A DNA stretch of 64,000 nt, taken from Clostridiales bacterium. Its GTDB lineage: Bacteria; Bacillota_A; Clostridia; Oscillospirales; Oscillospiraceae. The notes beneath the pieces were generated by a model. It did not search any database, was not told where the DNA came from, and saw only the letters and a list, made by a program, of their open reading frames with translations. The position numbers and the translations under genes are program-made. Each line of letters opens with the position of its first letter. Position 1 is the stretch's first letter. This document shows, piece by piece, positions 35,285 to 43,707 of the stretch. The stretch spans positions 52,484 to 116,483 of the forward strand of contig SFKX01000010.1 in assembly GCA_004553625.1 (NCBI GenBank), written 5' to 3'.

Positions 35285-36226
35285 ATGGAACTGCAAAATT
35301 TTGACAAGATTCTGGAACGCGTTCCCAAAATGTCCAGGCCCATGCGCGTCATCCTCGCCGGTTCAGACGGGGAGAACATGCTGAAGGGCATCTTCGCGGC
35401 GCAGGAAAAGGGCCTTGTCCAGCCTGTCCTGGTGGGTGACCGCGCGAGGACTATAACGGTGCTTGAGCAGTTCGGCCTTGAGCGCGAGCCCTATACAATG
35501 GTAGACACGCCTCCCGGACACAACATAACTCAGGAGGCAATTGACATCATAAACGCCGGCGACGGCGACGTGCTCATGCGCGGCAACATCGCTACGCGCG
35601 ACTTCCTCATGCCCGTCCTTGACAAGACCAACAAGCTGCGCACGGAGCGGCTCATGAGCCACGTTTCCCTGGCAAGCCTTCCGGAGTATCCCAAACTCAT
35701 TGCGCTGAGCGATATGACCGTAGTCATCAAGCCGAATATGACCCAGAAAAAGGCCATAATCAAAAATACCGCCGACGCACTAAAGGCCTTTGGCTATGAG
35801 AATCCCAAGCTGGCCCTCCTGAGCCTTGTCGAGAAGGTCACCTTCCATATGCAGGACACCGTGGAGGCTCAGCGCCTTGTCTCCGAGCAGAAGCAGAGGC
35901 CCTTTGCAGACTGCGAGCTCTGGGGACCCATCTCCTATGACCTGATCCTGAGCAAAGAGGCCGCTAGGCTGAAGAATTATGACTGCCCCTGGTCGGGCGG
36001 CGGCTTCGACGGCATCATCGCTCCGGACCTGTCCACGGCGAATACGCTGGTCAAGAGCTGGCTCATCCACGCGCACGCGGTGACTTGCGGCGCGGTGGTC
36101 GGAGCCCGTGTGCCGATAGCGCTGACCAGCCGCAGCGCGAACGAGGAGGAGACCTACCTGTCCCTCGTTTTCTGCGCCGTGCTTGACGCCTGGCGCAAGG
36201 AGTGCAAGGCCAAGGGGATAAGCTGA
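35285..36226 (+). CDS. ptb: Phosphate butyryltransferase (phosphate acetyl/butyryltransferase family)
   Basis: The 313-residue protein has PTB-type features: VILAGSDGENMLKGIFAA near the start, DVLMRGNIATRDFLMPVL, LMSHVSLASLPEYPKL, EQKQRPFADCELWGPISYDL, FDGIIAPDLSTANTLVK and a VGARVPIALTSRSANEEETY ending. The enzyme exchanges CoA and phosphate on butyryl or branched acyl groups. The usual partner butyrate kinase is not in the window, so whether it serves butyrate production or branched-chain acyl-CoA supply is open. Confidence 0.88.
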   Translation: MELQNFDKILERVPKMSRPMRVILAGSDGENMLKGIFAAQEKGLVQPVLVGDRARTITVLEQFGLEREPYTMVDTPPGHNITQEAIDIINAGDGDVLMRGNIATRDFLMPVLDKTNKLRTERLMSHVSLASLPEYPKLIALSDMTVVIKPNMTQKKAIIKNTADALKAFGYENPKLALLSLVEKVTFHMQDTVEAQRLVSEQKQRPFADCELWGPISYDLILSKEAARLKNYDCPWSGGGFDGIIAPDLSTANTLVKSWLIHAHAVTCGAVVGARVPIALTSRSANEEETYLSLVFCAVLDAWRKECKAKGIS

Positions 36227-36246
36227 ATAGAACAAGGCGATAATAT

Positions 36247-36281
36247 GGGGGCTCTCCGGCGGGAGGGCCTCCTTAATTTTT
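36247..36281 (+). terminator. Rho-independent terminator of ptb
   Basis: Arms 36247-36257 and 36262-36272 pair with only G-U exceptions; a T-rich tail follows at 36277-36281. Confidence 0.7.
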
Positions 36282-36290
36282 CGCCCGCCC

Positions 36291-36319
36291 TTGACAATTT
36301 TTACTCGGGTGTTTATTAT
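36291..36319 (+). promoter_or_regulatory. Predicted promoter for alaS-HIT
   Basis: TTGACA (36291-36296) and TATTAT (36314-36319), 17-nt spacer, 35 nt before the alaS start. Confidence 0.7.
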
Positions 36320-36353
36320 GAATAAATACGGATATTTGTCCTGGGAGGTAATT

Positions 36354-39005
36354 ATGAAGGCTTTCGGTCTTAACGAACTCAGGGAGATGTTTCTCTCGTT
36401 TTTTGAATCCAAGGGGCATCTGCGTCTGCCGAGCTTTTCGCTCATCCCGCAGAACGACCCTTCGCTCCTGCTCATAAACTCGGGTATGGCGCCGATGAAG
36501 CCCTATTTCACCGGCGAGCAGACCCCGCCGTGCAGGCGCGTCTGCACCTGCCAGAAGTGCGTCCGCACCGGCGATATCGAAAATATCGGCAAGACGGCCA
36601 GGCACGGCACCTACTTCGAGATGCTGGGCAACTTCTCTTTCGGAGACTACTTCAAGCACGAGGCGATAGCCTGGTCCTGGGAGTTCCTCACCAGCCCCGA
36701 GTGGGTCGGGATAGACCCGGACAGGCTGTACCCGTCGGTGTACGAGGACGACGACGAGGCGTTCAACATTTGGCGAGACGAGATAGGCATAGCGCCGGAG
36801 CGCATTTTCCGCTTCGGCAAGGCGGATAACTTCTGGGAGCACGGCACCGGCGCCTGCGGCCCTTGCTCGGAGATATACTTCGACCGTGGCGAGAAATACG
36901 GCTGCGGCAAGCCGGACTGCACCGTGGGCTGTGATTGCGACAGGTATATCGAGGTCTGGAACAACGTTTTCAGCCAGTTCAACTCCGACGGGCAGGGGAA
37001 TTATACCGAGCTCGCGCAGAAGAACATCGACACCGGCATGGGCCTCGAGCGCCTGGCCTGCGTCTGCCAGGGCGTGGACAGCCTGTTCGACGTCGATACC
37101 GTCATGAACATCACGCACAAGGTCTCGGAGCTGACCGGCGCGCACTACGGCGAAAGCCACAGGAACGACGTATCTCTCCGCGTCATCACCGACCACATCA
37201 GGTCCGCCACCTTTATGATAGGCGACGGAGTGCTGCCCTCGAACGAGGGCCGCGGCTACGTGCTGCGCCGTTTGCTCCGCCGCGCGGCGAGGCACGGCAA
37301 GTTCCTCGGCGTGAACGAGCCCTTCCTTTATAAAGTCTGTGAGACTGTCATAAACGAGAACCGCTCCGCCTACCCGGACCTCGTGGAGAAGCAGAGCTTC
37401 ATTACGAAGGTCATCAGGACCGAGGAGGAGAGTTTTGCCCGCACGATAGACGGCGGCATGCGTATCCTGGGCGAGCTCGTGGACGAACTGAAGGCAAAGG
37501 GCGAAACCGTGCTCTCGGGCGCGGACGCCTTCAAGCTCTATGATACCTATGGTTTCCCGCTGGACCTCACGGAGGACGTGCTGGGCGAGTCCGGCATGAC
37601 CGCGGATACGGAGGGCTTCAACGCGCTCATGCAGGAGCAGCGCGATCGCGCCAGGGCCGCGAGGGGCGAAATAAGCGGCTGGTCCGGCCTTGACCTGGGC
37701 CTCGACGCCGTGCCGACGGTGTTCACGGGCTACGAGAAGCTCACGGATGAGGCAAAGGTCGAGGCGCTGGTCGTCGAGGGCGAGCTCTCCGGCGAACTGC
37801 GCGAGGGGGTCGAGGGTTCCGTCGTACTGGACAAGACGCCCTTCTACGCCGAGATGGGCGGCCAGGTGGCCGACCACGGCAGGATCGAGGCTGATGGCCT
37901 GCTCTTCGAGGTTCGCGACGTGCAAAAGACCAAGGGCGGCAAGTACCTGCACAGCGGCGTCATGAAAAAGGGCGAGCTTAGGCTCGACATGACCGTCACC
38001 GCCTCCGTGGACGAGGAGCGCCGCCGCGCCATCATGCGCGCGCACTCCGCCACGCACCTGCTCCACGCCGCGCTGCGCCAGGTCCTGGGCGACCATGTCC
38101 ACCAGGCTGGTTCGCTGGTAGAGCCGGACAGGCTGAGGTTCGACTTCACACACTTCTCCGCCCTGACCGGCGAGGAACTGCTCGAGGTCGGCAGGATAGT
38201 CAACAGAGAGATCCTCAAGGGCGACGCGATTGACGTCGCGGAGATGGGCATAGACGAGGCCAAGGCCCAGGGCGCTCAGGCGCTGTTTGGGGAGAAGTAC
38301 GGCGACGTTGTCCGCGTCGTCAAGATGGGCGAATTTTCGAGCGAGCTGTGCGGCGGCACACACATGAACAACACGGCCAAGGTAGGCCCGTTCAGGATAG
38401 AGTCCGAGTTCTCGGTTGCCTCTGGCGTGCGGCGCATAGAGGCCGTGACGGGCCTGGAGTTCTTCCGTGAGAACGAGGAGAACAACCGCAGGCTCATGGA
38501 GATGGCAAACGTGCTCAAGTCCTCGCCCTTCGAGGTCGTGGAAAAGGCCAAGACCGCCATGAACGACCTGAAAGAACTCAGGCGCAAGGTAGAGGCCCTG
38601 CAGGACAAGCTGCGCTCCGGCGAGCTGGACGGTTTCATCGCCTCGGCCAAGAAGGTCGGAGACCTGCGCGTGATCACCGCTACAAGGCCTGGTTCCACCG
38701 CGGATGAGATGCGGCGCGTGGGCGACTTCCTGCGCGACAAGGCCCCGAATCTCGTGGCGGTGTTCGCCGCCGTGGAGGAGGGGAAGATAACCTTCTTCGC
38801 GGTCTGCGGCAAGAACGCGGTCGAAAAGGGTGTGAAGGCAGGCGACCTCATAAAGCAGGTCACCGCCATGACCGGCGGCAAAGGCGGCGGCAAGCCCGAC
38901 TTCGCCATGGGCGGAGGAAAGGATACGCTCATGCTCGACAACGCCCTCGCCATGGTGGACAACTTTGTTGCGATAAAGCTTGGACTTTTGAAGGAGGAGA
39001 AGTAA
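36354..39005 (+). CDS. alaS: Alanyl-tRNA synthetase
   Basis: 883 residues from ATG 36354, chosen for GGGAGGT upstream and the canonical MKAFGLNELREMFLSFF. It has a class II core (GMAPMKPYFTG, RTGDIENIGKTARH), the editing domain with HSATHLLHAAL and the zinc-site CGGTH, and a C-terminal domain with the glycine-rich GGKGGGKPDFAMGGG. The HIT gene begins immediately after the stop. Confidence 0.97.
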   Translation: MKAFGLNELREMFLSFFESKGHLRLPSFSLIPQNDPSLLLINSGMAPMKPYFTGEQTPPCRRVCTCQKCVRTGDIENIGKTARHGTYFEMLGNFSFGDYFKHEAIAWSWEFLTSPEWVGIDPDRLYPSVYEDDDEAFNIWRDEIGIAPERIFRFGKADNFWEHGTGACGPCSEIYFDRGEKYGCGKPDCTVGCDCDRYIEVWNNVFSQFNSDGQGNYTELAQKNIDTGMGLERLACVCQGVDSLFDVDTVMNITHKVSELTGAHYGESHRNDVSLRVITDHIRSATFMIGDGVLPSNEGRGYVLRRLLRRAARHGKFLGVNEPFLYKVCETVINENRSAYPDLVEKQSFITKVIRTEEESFARTIDGGMRILGELVDELKAKGETVLSGADAFKLYDTYGFPLDLTEDVLGESGMTADTEGFNALMQEQRDRARAARGEISGWSGLDLGLDAVPTVFTGYEKLTDEAKVEALVVEGELSGELREGVEGSVVLDKTPFYAEMGGQVADHGRIEADGLLFEVRDVQKTKGGKYLHSGVMKKGELRLDMTVTASVDEERRRAIMRAHSATHLLHAALRQVLGDHVHQAGSLVEPDRLRFDFTHFSALTGEELLEVGRIVNREILKGDAIDVAEMGIDEAKAQGAQALFGEKYGDVVRVVKMGEFSSELCGGTHMNNTAKVGPFRIESEFSVASGVRRIEAVTGLEFFRENEENNRRLMEMANVLKSSPFEVVEKAKTAMNDLKELRRKVEALQDKLRSGELDGFIASAKKVGDLRVITATRPGSTADEMRRVGDFLRDKAPNLVAVFAAVEEGKITFFAVCGKNAVEKGVKAGDLIKQVTAMTGGKGGGKPDFAMGGGKDTLMLDNALAMVDNFVAIKLGLLKEEK

Positions 39006-39350
39006 ATGTCAGACTGCCTTTTCTGCATGATAGCCAAGGGCGATATCCCCTCAAACAAGGTCTATGAGGACGAGAGCGTCCTGGCGTTCAGGGATATCAA
39101 CCCCCAGGCACCCACTCATATATTGGTCATCCCGAAGGAGCACATCGCGGACTCCACGGCGGGCATCACGGCTGAGAACTCTGCGGTCGTGGCGCACATC
39201 TTCGAGGTCATAGCCAAGATAGCCGCGCAGGAGGGCCTCGACGCAGGTTTCCGCGTCATCACCAACTCCGGCAAGGCTGCAGGCCAGACGGTGCCTCACC
39301 TGCACTTCCATATCCTCGCGGGCGTGGACATGGCCGAAAAGCTCATATAA
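39006..39350 (+). CDS. HIT-family (HinT-like) nucleotide hydrolase
   Basis: A 114-residue protein with CLFCMIAKGDIPSNKVYED at the N-terminus, the DINPQAPTHILVIPKEHI block and the histidine triad VPHLHFHILAG. HinT-type members hydrolyse aminoacyl-AMP and other AMP-lysyl conjugates, which fits its place directly after alaS. No gap separates the two genes. Confidence 0.95.
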   Translation: MSDCLFCMIAKGDIPSNKVYEDESVLAFRDINPQAPTHILVIPKEHIADSTAGITAENSAVVAHIFEVIAKIAAQEGLDAGFRVITNSGKAAGQTVPHLHFHILAGVDMAEKLI

Positions 39351-39358
39351 AAGACGAA

Positions 39359-39387
39359 CCCCCGGTCCTTGTGGACCGGGGGATTTT
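39359..39387. terminator. Terminator between convergent HIT and araR genes
   Basis: Perfect 10-bp stem CCCCCGGTCC/GGACCGGGGG with loop TTGT (39359-39382) and a T-run on the + strand. The minus-strand side is less T-rich. Confidence 0.85.
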
Positions 39388-40458
39388 TCAGCTGCTTTCC
39401 TTTTCTACCAGCACCCAGGGCGCGACCTCCGACTGGCAATCCTCGCCGTTCATGAGTCGGAACAGGAGCTGCGCCGCCATGCGCCCGACGTTGTATTTCC
39501 CGTGCGAGAGACTGGTTATCCGCATGGGCGAGAGCTCGCTGTACTGGCTGTTGTCAAAGCTGACGACGGCAAGGTCCGCGGGGATGGAGACGCCGTGTTT
39601 CAGCAGGTGGCCTACTAGACGGCTGGCTATCTCGTCGTTATAGCATACGACGGCGGTACACTCGTGGAGAAGCGGACCAATGCGCTCGAATACCGGCTCT
39701 CCGTCCAGGATGCTCTCCTTGAGCCGTGTGTCATACCAGAGCACATGCCTGTCGTCTATGCCGAGCCCCAGGTCTCGCAGCCCGTCCGAATACCCGGCGT
39801 AGCGCTGGTGGCCCTGGATGTCGTCGTTTTTGAAGATGCCTGCGATCTTTCTGTGACCTTTGCCGTAGAGGTAACGCACGAGCTCGCGCCCGCCCCCGTA
39901 GTTGTCGTCCAGGACCGAGAGAGTACCTTCGAGTTGGGGGTAGTTGCCGTTCATGAATACCAGGGGGACGCCACGGCTCATGAGCTTGCGGTACATGTCC
40001 AGGTTCGGGTTGGGCAGGCCGGTCTTGGTTCCCTCGACGAGGACGCCGTCTAGCTGCGGCAGACCCAGGAGCGTCTGCAGGACCTTGCGCTCGTTCGAGA
40101 CCTGGTTCTGCGTGGCGAAGAGCAGGGGGGCGCTGTCGTTATCCGAGAGCACTGTTTCGACTTCGCGCAGGATACTGGGGAAGATGTAGTCGCTTATATA
40201 GGTGGTGACGACCGCAATAGAGCGCCGCTGCACGGGAGCGGGCGCGGAATTGTCCCTGACGCGGGAGCCGCTGCCCTGTTGACGTTCTATGAGCCCCTCA
40301 GTCACAAGGACCGAAAGTGCCTGCCTCACGGTTTGCCTGCTCACCTGAAACTGCTGGCAGAGACTGTTTTCCGTCGGCAGGAGGTCGTGCTCATGATAAA
40401 TGCCGCTAGTGATGTCCGAGCGGAGCGAGTCGGCCACTATTTGGTATTTTGGCGCCAT
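39388..40458 (-). CDS. araR: AraR-type transcriptional repressor (GntR DNA-binding, LacI-like sensor domain)
   Basis: The 356-residue protein has an N-terminal GntR winged helix (about 1-70: YQIVADSLRSDITSGIY, LPTENSLCQQFQVSRQTVRQ, RQQGSGSRV) joined to a LacI/GalR-type periplasmic-binding fold (RRSIAVVTTYISDYIFPSIL ... DLAVVSFDNSQYSEL). This unusual hybrid is the architecture of Bacillus AraR, which releases DNA when arabinose binds. It is divergent from the ara transport and catabolic operon and has a matching palindrome upstream of its own promoter. GGGGGGAT precedes the ATG. Confidence 0.93.
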   Translation of the reverse strand: MAPKYQIVADSLRSDITSGIYHEHDLLPTENSLCQQFQVSRQTVRQALSVLVTEGLIERQQGSGSRVRDNSAPAPVQRRSIAVVTTYISDYIFPSILREVETVLSDNDSAPLLFATQNQVSNERKVLQTLLGLPQLDGVLVEGTKTGLPNPNLDMYRKLMSRGVPLVFMNGNYPQLEGTLSVLDDNYGGGRELVRYLYGKGHRKIAGIFKNDDIQGHQRYAGYSDGLRDLGLGIDDRHVLWYDTRLKESILDGEPVFERIGPLLHECTAVVCYNDEIASRLVGHLLKHGVSIPADLAVVSFDNSQYSELSPMRITSLSHGKYNVGRMAAQLLFRLMNGEDCQSEVAPWVLVEKESS

Positions 40459-40491
40459 GAATATCCCCCCAACACAAGTACCCTTGCATAC

Positions 40492-40520
40492 AGATTAGCA
40501 CATTCATTCACCTATTTCAA
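40492..40520 (-). promoter_or_regulatory. Predicted araR promoter
   Basis: Minus-strand TTGAAA (40520-40515) and TAATCT (40497-40492), 17-nt spacer. Confidence 0.55.
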
Positions 40521-40535
40521 GCACCTTATTCAAAT

Positions 40536-40547
40536 TTGTACATACAA
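40536..40547. promoter_or_regulatory. AraR operator candidate
   Basis: Perfect inverted repeat TTGTACATACAA (TTGT-4-ACAA), 15 nt upstream of the araR -35 hexamer. Arms and spacing fit known AraR boxes, suggesting autoregulation. Confidence 0.6.
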
Positions 40548-40878
40548 TATTCAGTCTAAAGTCACAGCTGAGCAAGACTGCGAGGAGGAGTGGAAAGGCG
40601 ACGACCTGTTCGACCGCTGCCAATGGTCCGAACAAAACTTGTCGATTTTTCGCCTGTATTTGCTCAAACCGTCCGTATTTTTTGCACGTTTGTACAATGA
40701 GCACAAAAGCTCTAAAAAAGGACTAATTCATATAAATGCACTGATTAGTTCAAATATTGTGGAATATATGCAAAAATCGACAATTTAATCGCATATGAAG
40801 AGACGTTAAAAAATTGTCTGTTTTTTCTACGGCATTTTTCCACGGATTTGTATTGTAAAAATGGGCGAAATGACAAAT

Positions 40879-40923
40879 TCATCAGTACAAATTCTTGACA
40901 TAGGAAGAATAAGGGCTTATACT
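40879..40923 (+). promoter_or_regulatory. Ara operon promoter with imperfect AraR box
   Basis: TTGACA (40895-40900) and TATACT (40918-40923) have a 17-nt spacer. An imperfect AraR-like site (right arm ACAA at 40887-40890) ends just before the -35, a position suited to repression. Confidence 0.6.
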
Positions 40924-40985
40924 CGGAGCATGAACACCGGCCGGGCGGAAGCCCGTCGGAAAAATAGCGATTGGAGAGATATGGA

Positions 40986-42080
40986 ATGAAAAAGCTTCTT
41001 GCACTTATCCTCGCGCTTGTAATGGTGTTCGCGCTGGCCGCCTGCGGCAGCGAGGATACTACCACCTCCGAGCCCCCCGCTGAGGAGACCACCACCGGCG
41101 GCGACGTCTCCGAGGCCCCCGAAGGCGGCGACGACGCCACTGACGGCGAGCTCATCACCGTAGGCTTTGCCCAGGTCGGCCACGAGTCCGACTGGCGCAC
41201 CGCTTCCACCAACTCCTGCAAAGAGGTCTTCTCCACGGAGAACGGCTACGACCTGATCTTCGTTGACTGCGACCAGGATTCCGCCGCCCAGCTCGAGGCT
41301 GTCCGCGGCTTCATCCAGCAGGAAGTCGACTACATAATCATTGACCCGATCGTCGCCACCGGCTGGGACACCGTCCTGACTGAGTGCGAGGACGCGGGCA
41401 TCCCCGTCATCGTTATCGACCGTACCATCGACGACTCCGACAAGTATGTCTCCTGGGTTGGCTCCAACTTCAAGGATGAGGGCCTCGCCGCCGGCGAGTG
41501 GCTGAAGGCCTACGCCGATGCCAAGGGCATCACCGAGATCAACGCGCTTGTCATTGAAGGCACCACTGGCGCTTCCGCCACCATCGGCCGTACCGACGGC
41601 TTCAAGGAGATCGCCGACAAGTACGGCTGGACCATCCTCGACTCCCAGAGCGGCGACTTCACCGACGTCGGCGGCCAGGAGGTCATGGAGTCCTACTGCA
41701 AGAGCTATGAGGGCCAGTTCAACGTCGTCGTCTGCCAGAACGACAACGAGGCCTTCGGCGCGATGACCGCCATGGACGCTGCCGGCGTCACCTACGGCGT
41801 TGACGGCGACGTCATCCTCATCTCCTTCGACGCCTGCACCGCGGGCCTGGAGGAAGTCATGGCCGGCAACATCAACGCCGACTTCGAGTGCAACCCGCTC
41901 GCCGCTCCCTTTGTCGAAGAGGTCATCAAGCAGCTCGAGGCTGGCGAGACCCCCGAGAAGGAAGTCTACATGGAAGAGCACTGGTACGTCGCTGAGGACA
42001 TCATCGAGTCCATCACCGTGAACGGCGTCGAGCAGGCCCTGTACGTCGTCACTCAGGAGATCGTTGACGCCCAGTATTAA
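40986..42080 (+). CDS. YtfQ-type sugar ABC transporter substrate-binding lipoprotein
   Basis: 364 residues from ATG 40986 (GGAGAG 7 nt before). The lipoprotein signal ends LALAAC (Cys20), followed by a Thr/Glu/Gly/Asp-rich linker to about 60. The binding domain follows the YtfQ pattern: VGFAQVGHESDWRTASTNS, DPIVATGWDTVL, VIVIDRTIDDSDKYV, EGTTGASATIGRTDGFKEI, SQSGDFTDVGGQEVMESY. YtfQ binds furanose forms of sugars, and related AraU-type proteins import arabinose. Within this operon L-arabinose is the likely ligand (inference). Codon use is strongly biased, as in highly expressed genes. Confidence 0.9.
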   Translation: MKKLLALILALVMVFALAACGSEDTTTSEPPAEETTTGGDVSEAPEGGDDATDGELITVGFAQVGHESDWRTASTNSCKEVFSTENGYDLIFVDCDQDSAAQLEAVRGFIQQEVDYIIIDPIVATGWDTVLTECEDAGIPVIVIDRTIDDSDKYVSWVGSNFKDEGLAAGEWLKAYADAKGITEINALVIEGTTGASATIGRTDGFKEIADKYGWTILDSQSGDFTDVGGQEVMESYCKSYEGQFNVVVCQNDNEAFGAMTAMDAAGVTYGVDGDVILISFDACTAGLEEVMAGNINADFECNPLAAPFVEEVIKQLEAGETPEKEVYMEEHWYVAEDIIESITVNGVEQALYVVTQEIVDAQY

Positions 42081-42128
42081 TGAGCGCGGCTGAGTAATCA
42101 GCCGAAAAGTGAATCCTTTCGTTCCCGC

Positions 42129-42164
42129 GGGAGGACTCCGGAATGTCCCGGGGTCCTCCCTTTT
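42129..42164 (+). terminator. Intercistronic hairpin (partial terminator) after the binding-protein gene
   Basis: GGGAGGAC/GTCCTCCC arms extended by further inner pairs (42129-42160) are followed by TTTT. Placed between the binding protein and ATPase genes, it probably allows readthrough while keeping membrane components at a lower level. Confidence 0.7.
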
Positions 42165-42186
42165 GAATAGTATGAGGTGATGTGAT

Positions 42187-43707
42187 TTGGAAAACAATAT
42201 CGTGCTTACGATGCGGGGCATAAGCATGACCTTCCCCGGCGTCAAGGCGCTCGACAATGTGGATTTCACCCTGCGCAAGGGCGAGATACACGCGCTGATG
42301 GGCGAGAACGGCGCGGGCAAGTCCACGCTTATCAAGTGCCTCACGGGCATCAACGACTTCGAGTCCGGCGAGATCCGGGTTGACGGGGTCGAAGGTCCGG
42401 TGAAGAACCGCTCGACGCAGGACGCGCAGAAGGTGGGCATCTCCACAGTGTATCAGGAGGTGAACCTCTGCCCGAACCTGAGCGTGGCGGAGAACCTGTT
42501 CATAGGCCGCGAGCCCATGACCAAGCTGCATACGATCGACCGCAAGAAGATGGTGCGCCTGGCCGACGAGCTCGTGAAGCGGCTCGACATCAAGGTGGAT
42601 GTCACACAGAATCTCGAAAACTACTCGCTCGCAATCCAGCAGATGATCGCAATAGCCCGTGCGGTGGACATGGACTGCAAGGTGCTCATCTTGGACGAGC
42701 CTACCTCCTCCCTCGACGACAGCGAGGTGGAGAAGCTCTTCAAGATGATGCTGCAGCTCAAATCCGAGGGCGTGGGCATCATCTTCGTCACGCACTTCCT
42801 CGAGCAGGTCTACGCGGTCTGCGACAGGATAACGGTGCTCCGCAACGGGACTCTGGTGGGAGAGTACCCGGTGGCGGAGCTGCCCCGCGTGCAGCTGGTG
42901 GCGGCGATGATGGGCAAGGATTTTGACGACCTTGCCGCCATAAAGCCCGAGGGCTTTGAAGTGAAGAAGGACTCCCCGCTCGAGATCGAGGCCAAGGGTC
43001 TCAGCCACAAGGGGACGATAAAACCCTTCGACCTCGAGATACACAAGGGCGAGGTCGTGGGCCTGACGGGCCTGCTGGGCTCCGGCCGCAGCGAGCTCGC
43101 GCGCGCCATCTACGGCGCGGACAAGGCGCAGACCGGCACGCTCAAGGTGGACGGCAAGGACGCGAAGGTCAACCAGCCCATAGACGCCATGAACATGGGC
43201 ATGGGCCTCCTCCCGGACGACCGCAAGGCCGAGGGTATCATAGCCGACCTCTCCGTGCGCGAGAACATCATCCTGGCGATGCAGGCCAAACGCGGGATGT
43301 TCAAGCAGCTCAGCCGCGCCAAGCAGGAGGAGATAGCGGACAAGTACATAGACCTCCTGCAAATAAAGACCGCGACGCGCGAGACTCCCATCCGTCAGCT
43401 CTCCGGCGGCAACCAGCAGAAGGCGATACTCGCCCGCTGGCTGGCGACGGATCCGGATTTCCTCATACTCGACGAGCCGACGCGCGGCATAGACGTCGGC
43501 ACCAAGACCGAGATACAGAAGCTCATAATCCAGCTCGCAGGCGAGGGCAAGAGCATCATGTTCATCTCCTCGGAGATAGAAGAAATGCTCCGCACCTGCA
43601 ACCGCCTTGCCGTCCTGCGCGACGGCGCCAAGGTAGGCGAACTGGACGGCGAGCTGACTCAGGAGCGGGTAATGGCCGCCATCGCGGGAGGTGCGAGCAA
43701 TGAATAA
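42187..43707 (+). CDS. Sugar ABC transporter ATP-binding protein, two cassettes (YtfR/RbsA type)
   Basis: 506 residues from TTG 42187 (GAGGTGATG upstream). The first cassette has GENGAGKSTLIKCLTG and LDEPTSSLDDSEVE; the second has the degenerate Walker A GLLGSGRSELARAIYG, LSGGNQQKAILARWL and ILDEPTRGIDVG. The tandem layout and changed second Walker A are typical of the CUT2 monosaccharide importers. It overlaps the first permease by 8 nt. Confidence 0.95.
   Translation: MENNIVLTMRGISMTFPGVKALDNVDFTLRKGEIHALMGENGAGKSTLIKCLTGINDFESGEIRVDGVEGPVKNRSTQDAQKVGISTVYQEVNLCPNLSVAENLFIGREPMTKLHTIDRKKMVRLADELVKRLDIKVDVTQNLENYSLAIQQMIAIARAVDMDCKVLILDEPTSSLDDSEVEKLFKMMLQLKSEGVGIIFVTHFLEQVYAVCDRITVLRNGTLVGEYPVAELPRVQLVAAMMGKDFDDLAAIKPEGFEVKKDSPLEIEAKGLSHKGTIKPFDLEIHKGEVVGLTGLLGSGRSELARAIYGADKAQTGTLKVDGKDAKVNQPIDAMNMGMGLLPDDRKAEGIIADLSVRENIILAMQAKRGMFKQLSRAKQEEIADKYIDLLQIKTATRETPIRQLSGGNQQKAILARWLATDPDFLILDEPTRGIDVGTKTEIQKLIIQLAGEGKSIMFISSEIEEMLRTCNRLAVLRDGAKVGELDGELTQERVMAAIAGGASNE

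Larger units (their letters stand above)
40459..40985. promoter_or_regulatory. Divergent araR / ara-operon control region
   Basis: About 530 bp without a supported gene, clearly more AT-rich than its surroundings. It contains two divergent promoters, one good AraR-like palindrome and several TTGTA/TACAA half-sites (for example 40690-40697 and 40846-40856). An open frame across it on the + strand has no family features. Confidence 0.6.

Noticed and set aside
40279..40788. + strand open frame across the araR start and control region
   Set aside because: It overlaps araR and the operator, has no recognisable motif or ribosome-binding site, and lies in AT-rich regulatory DNA.
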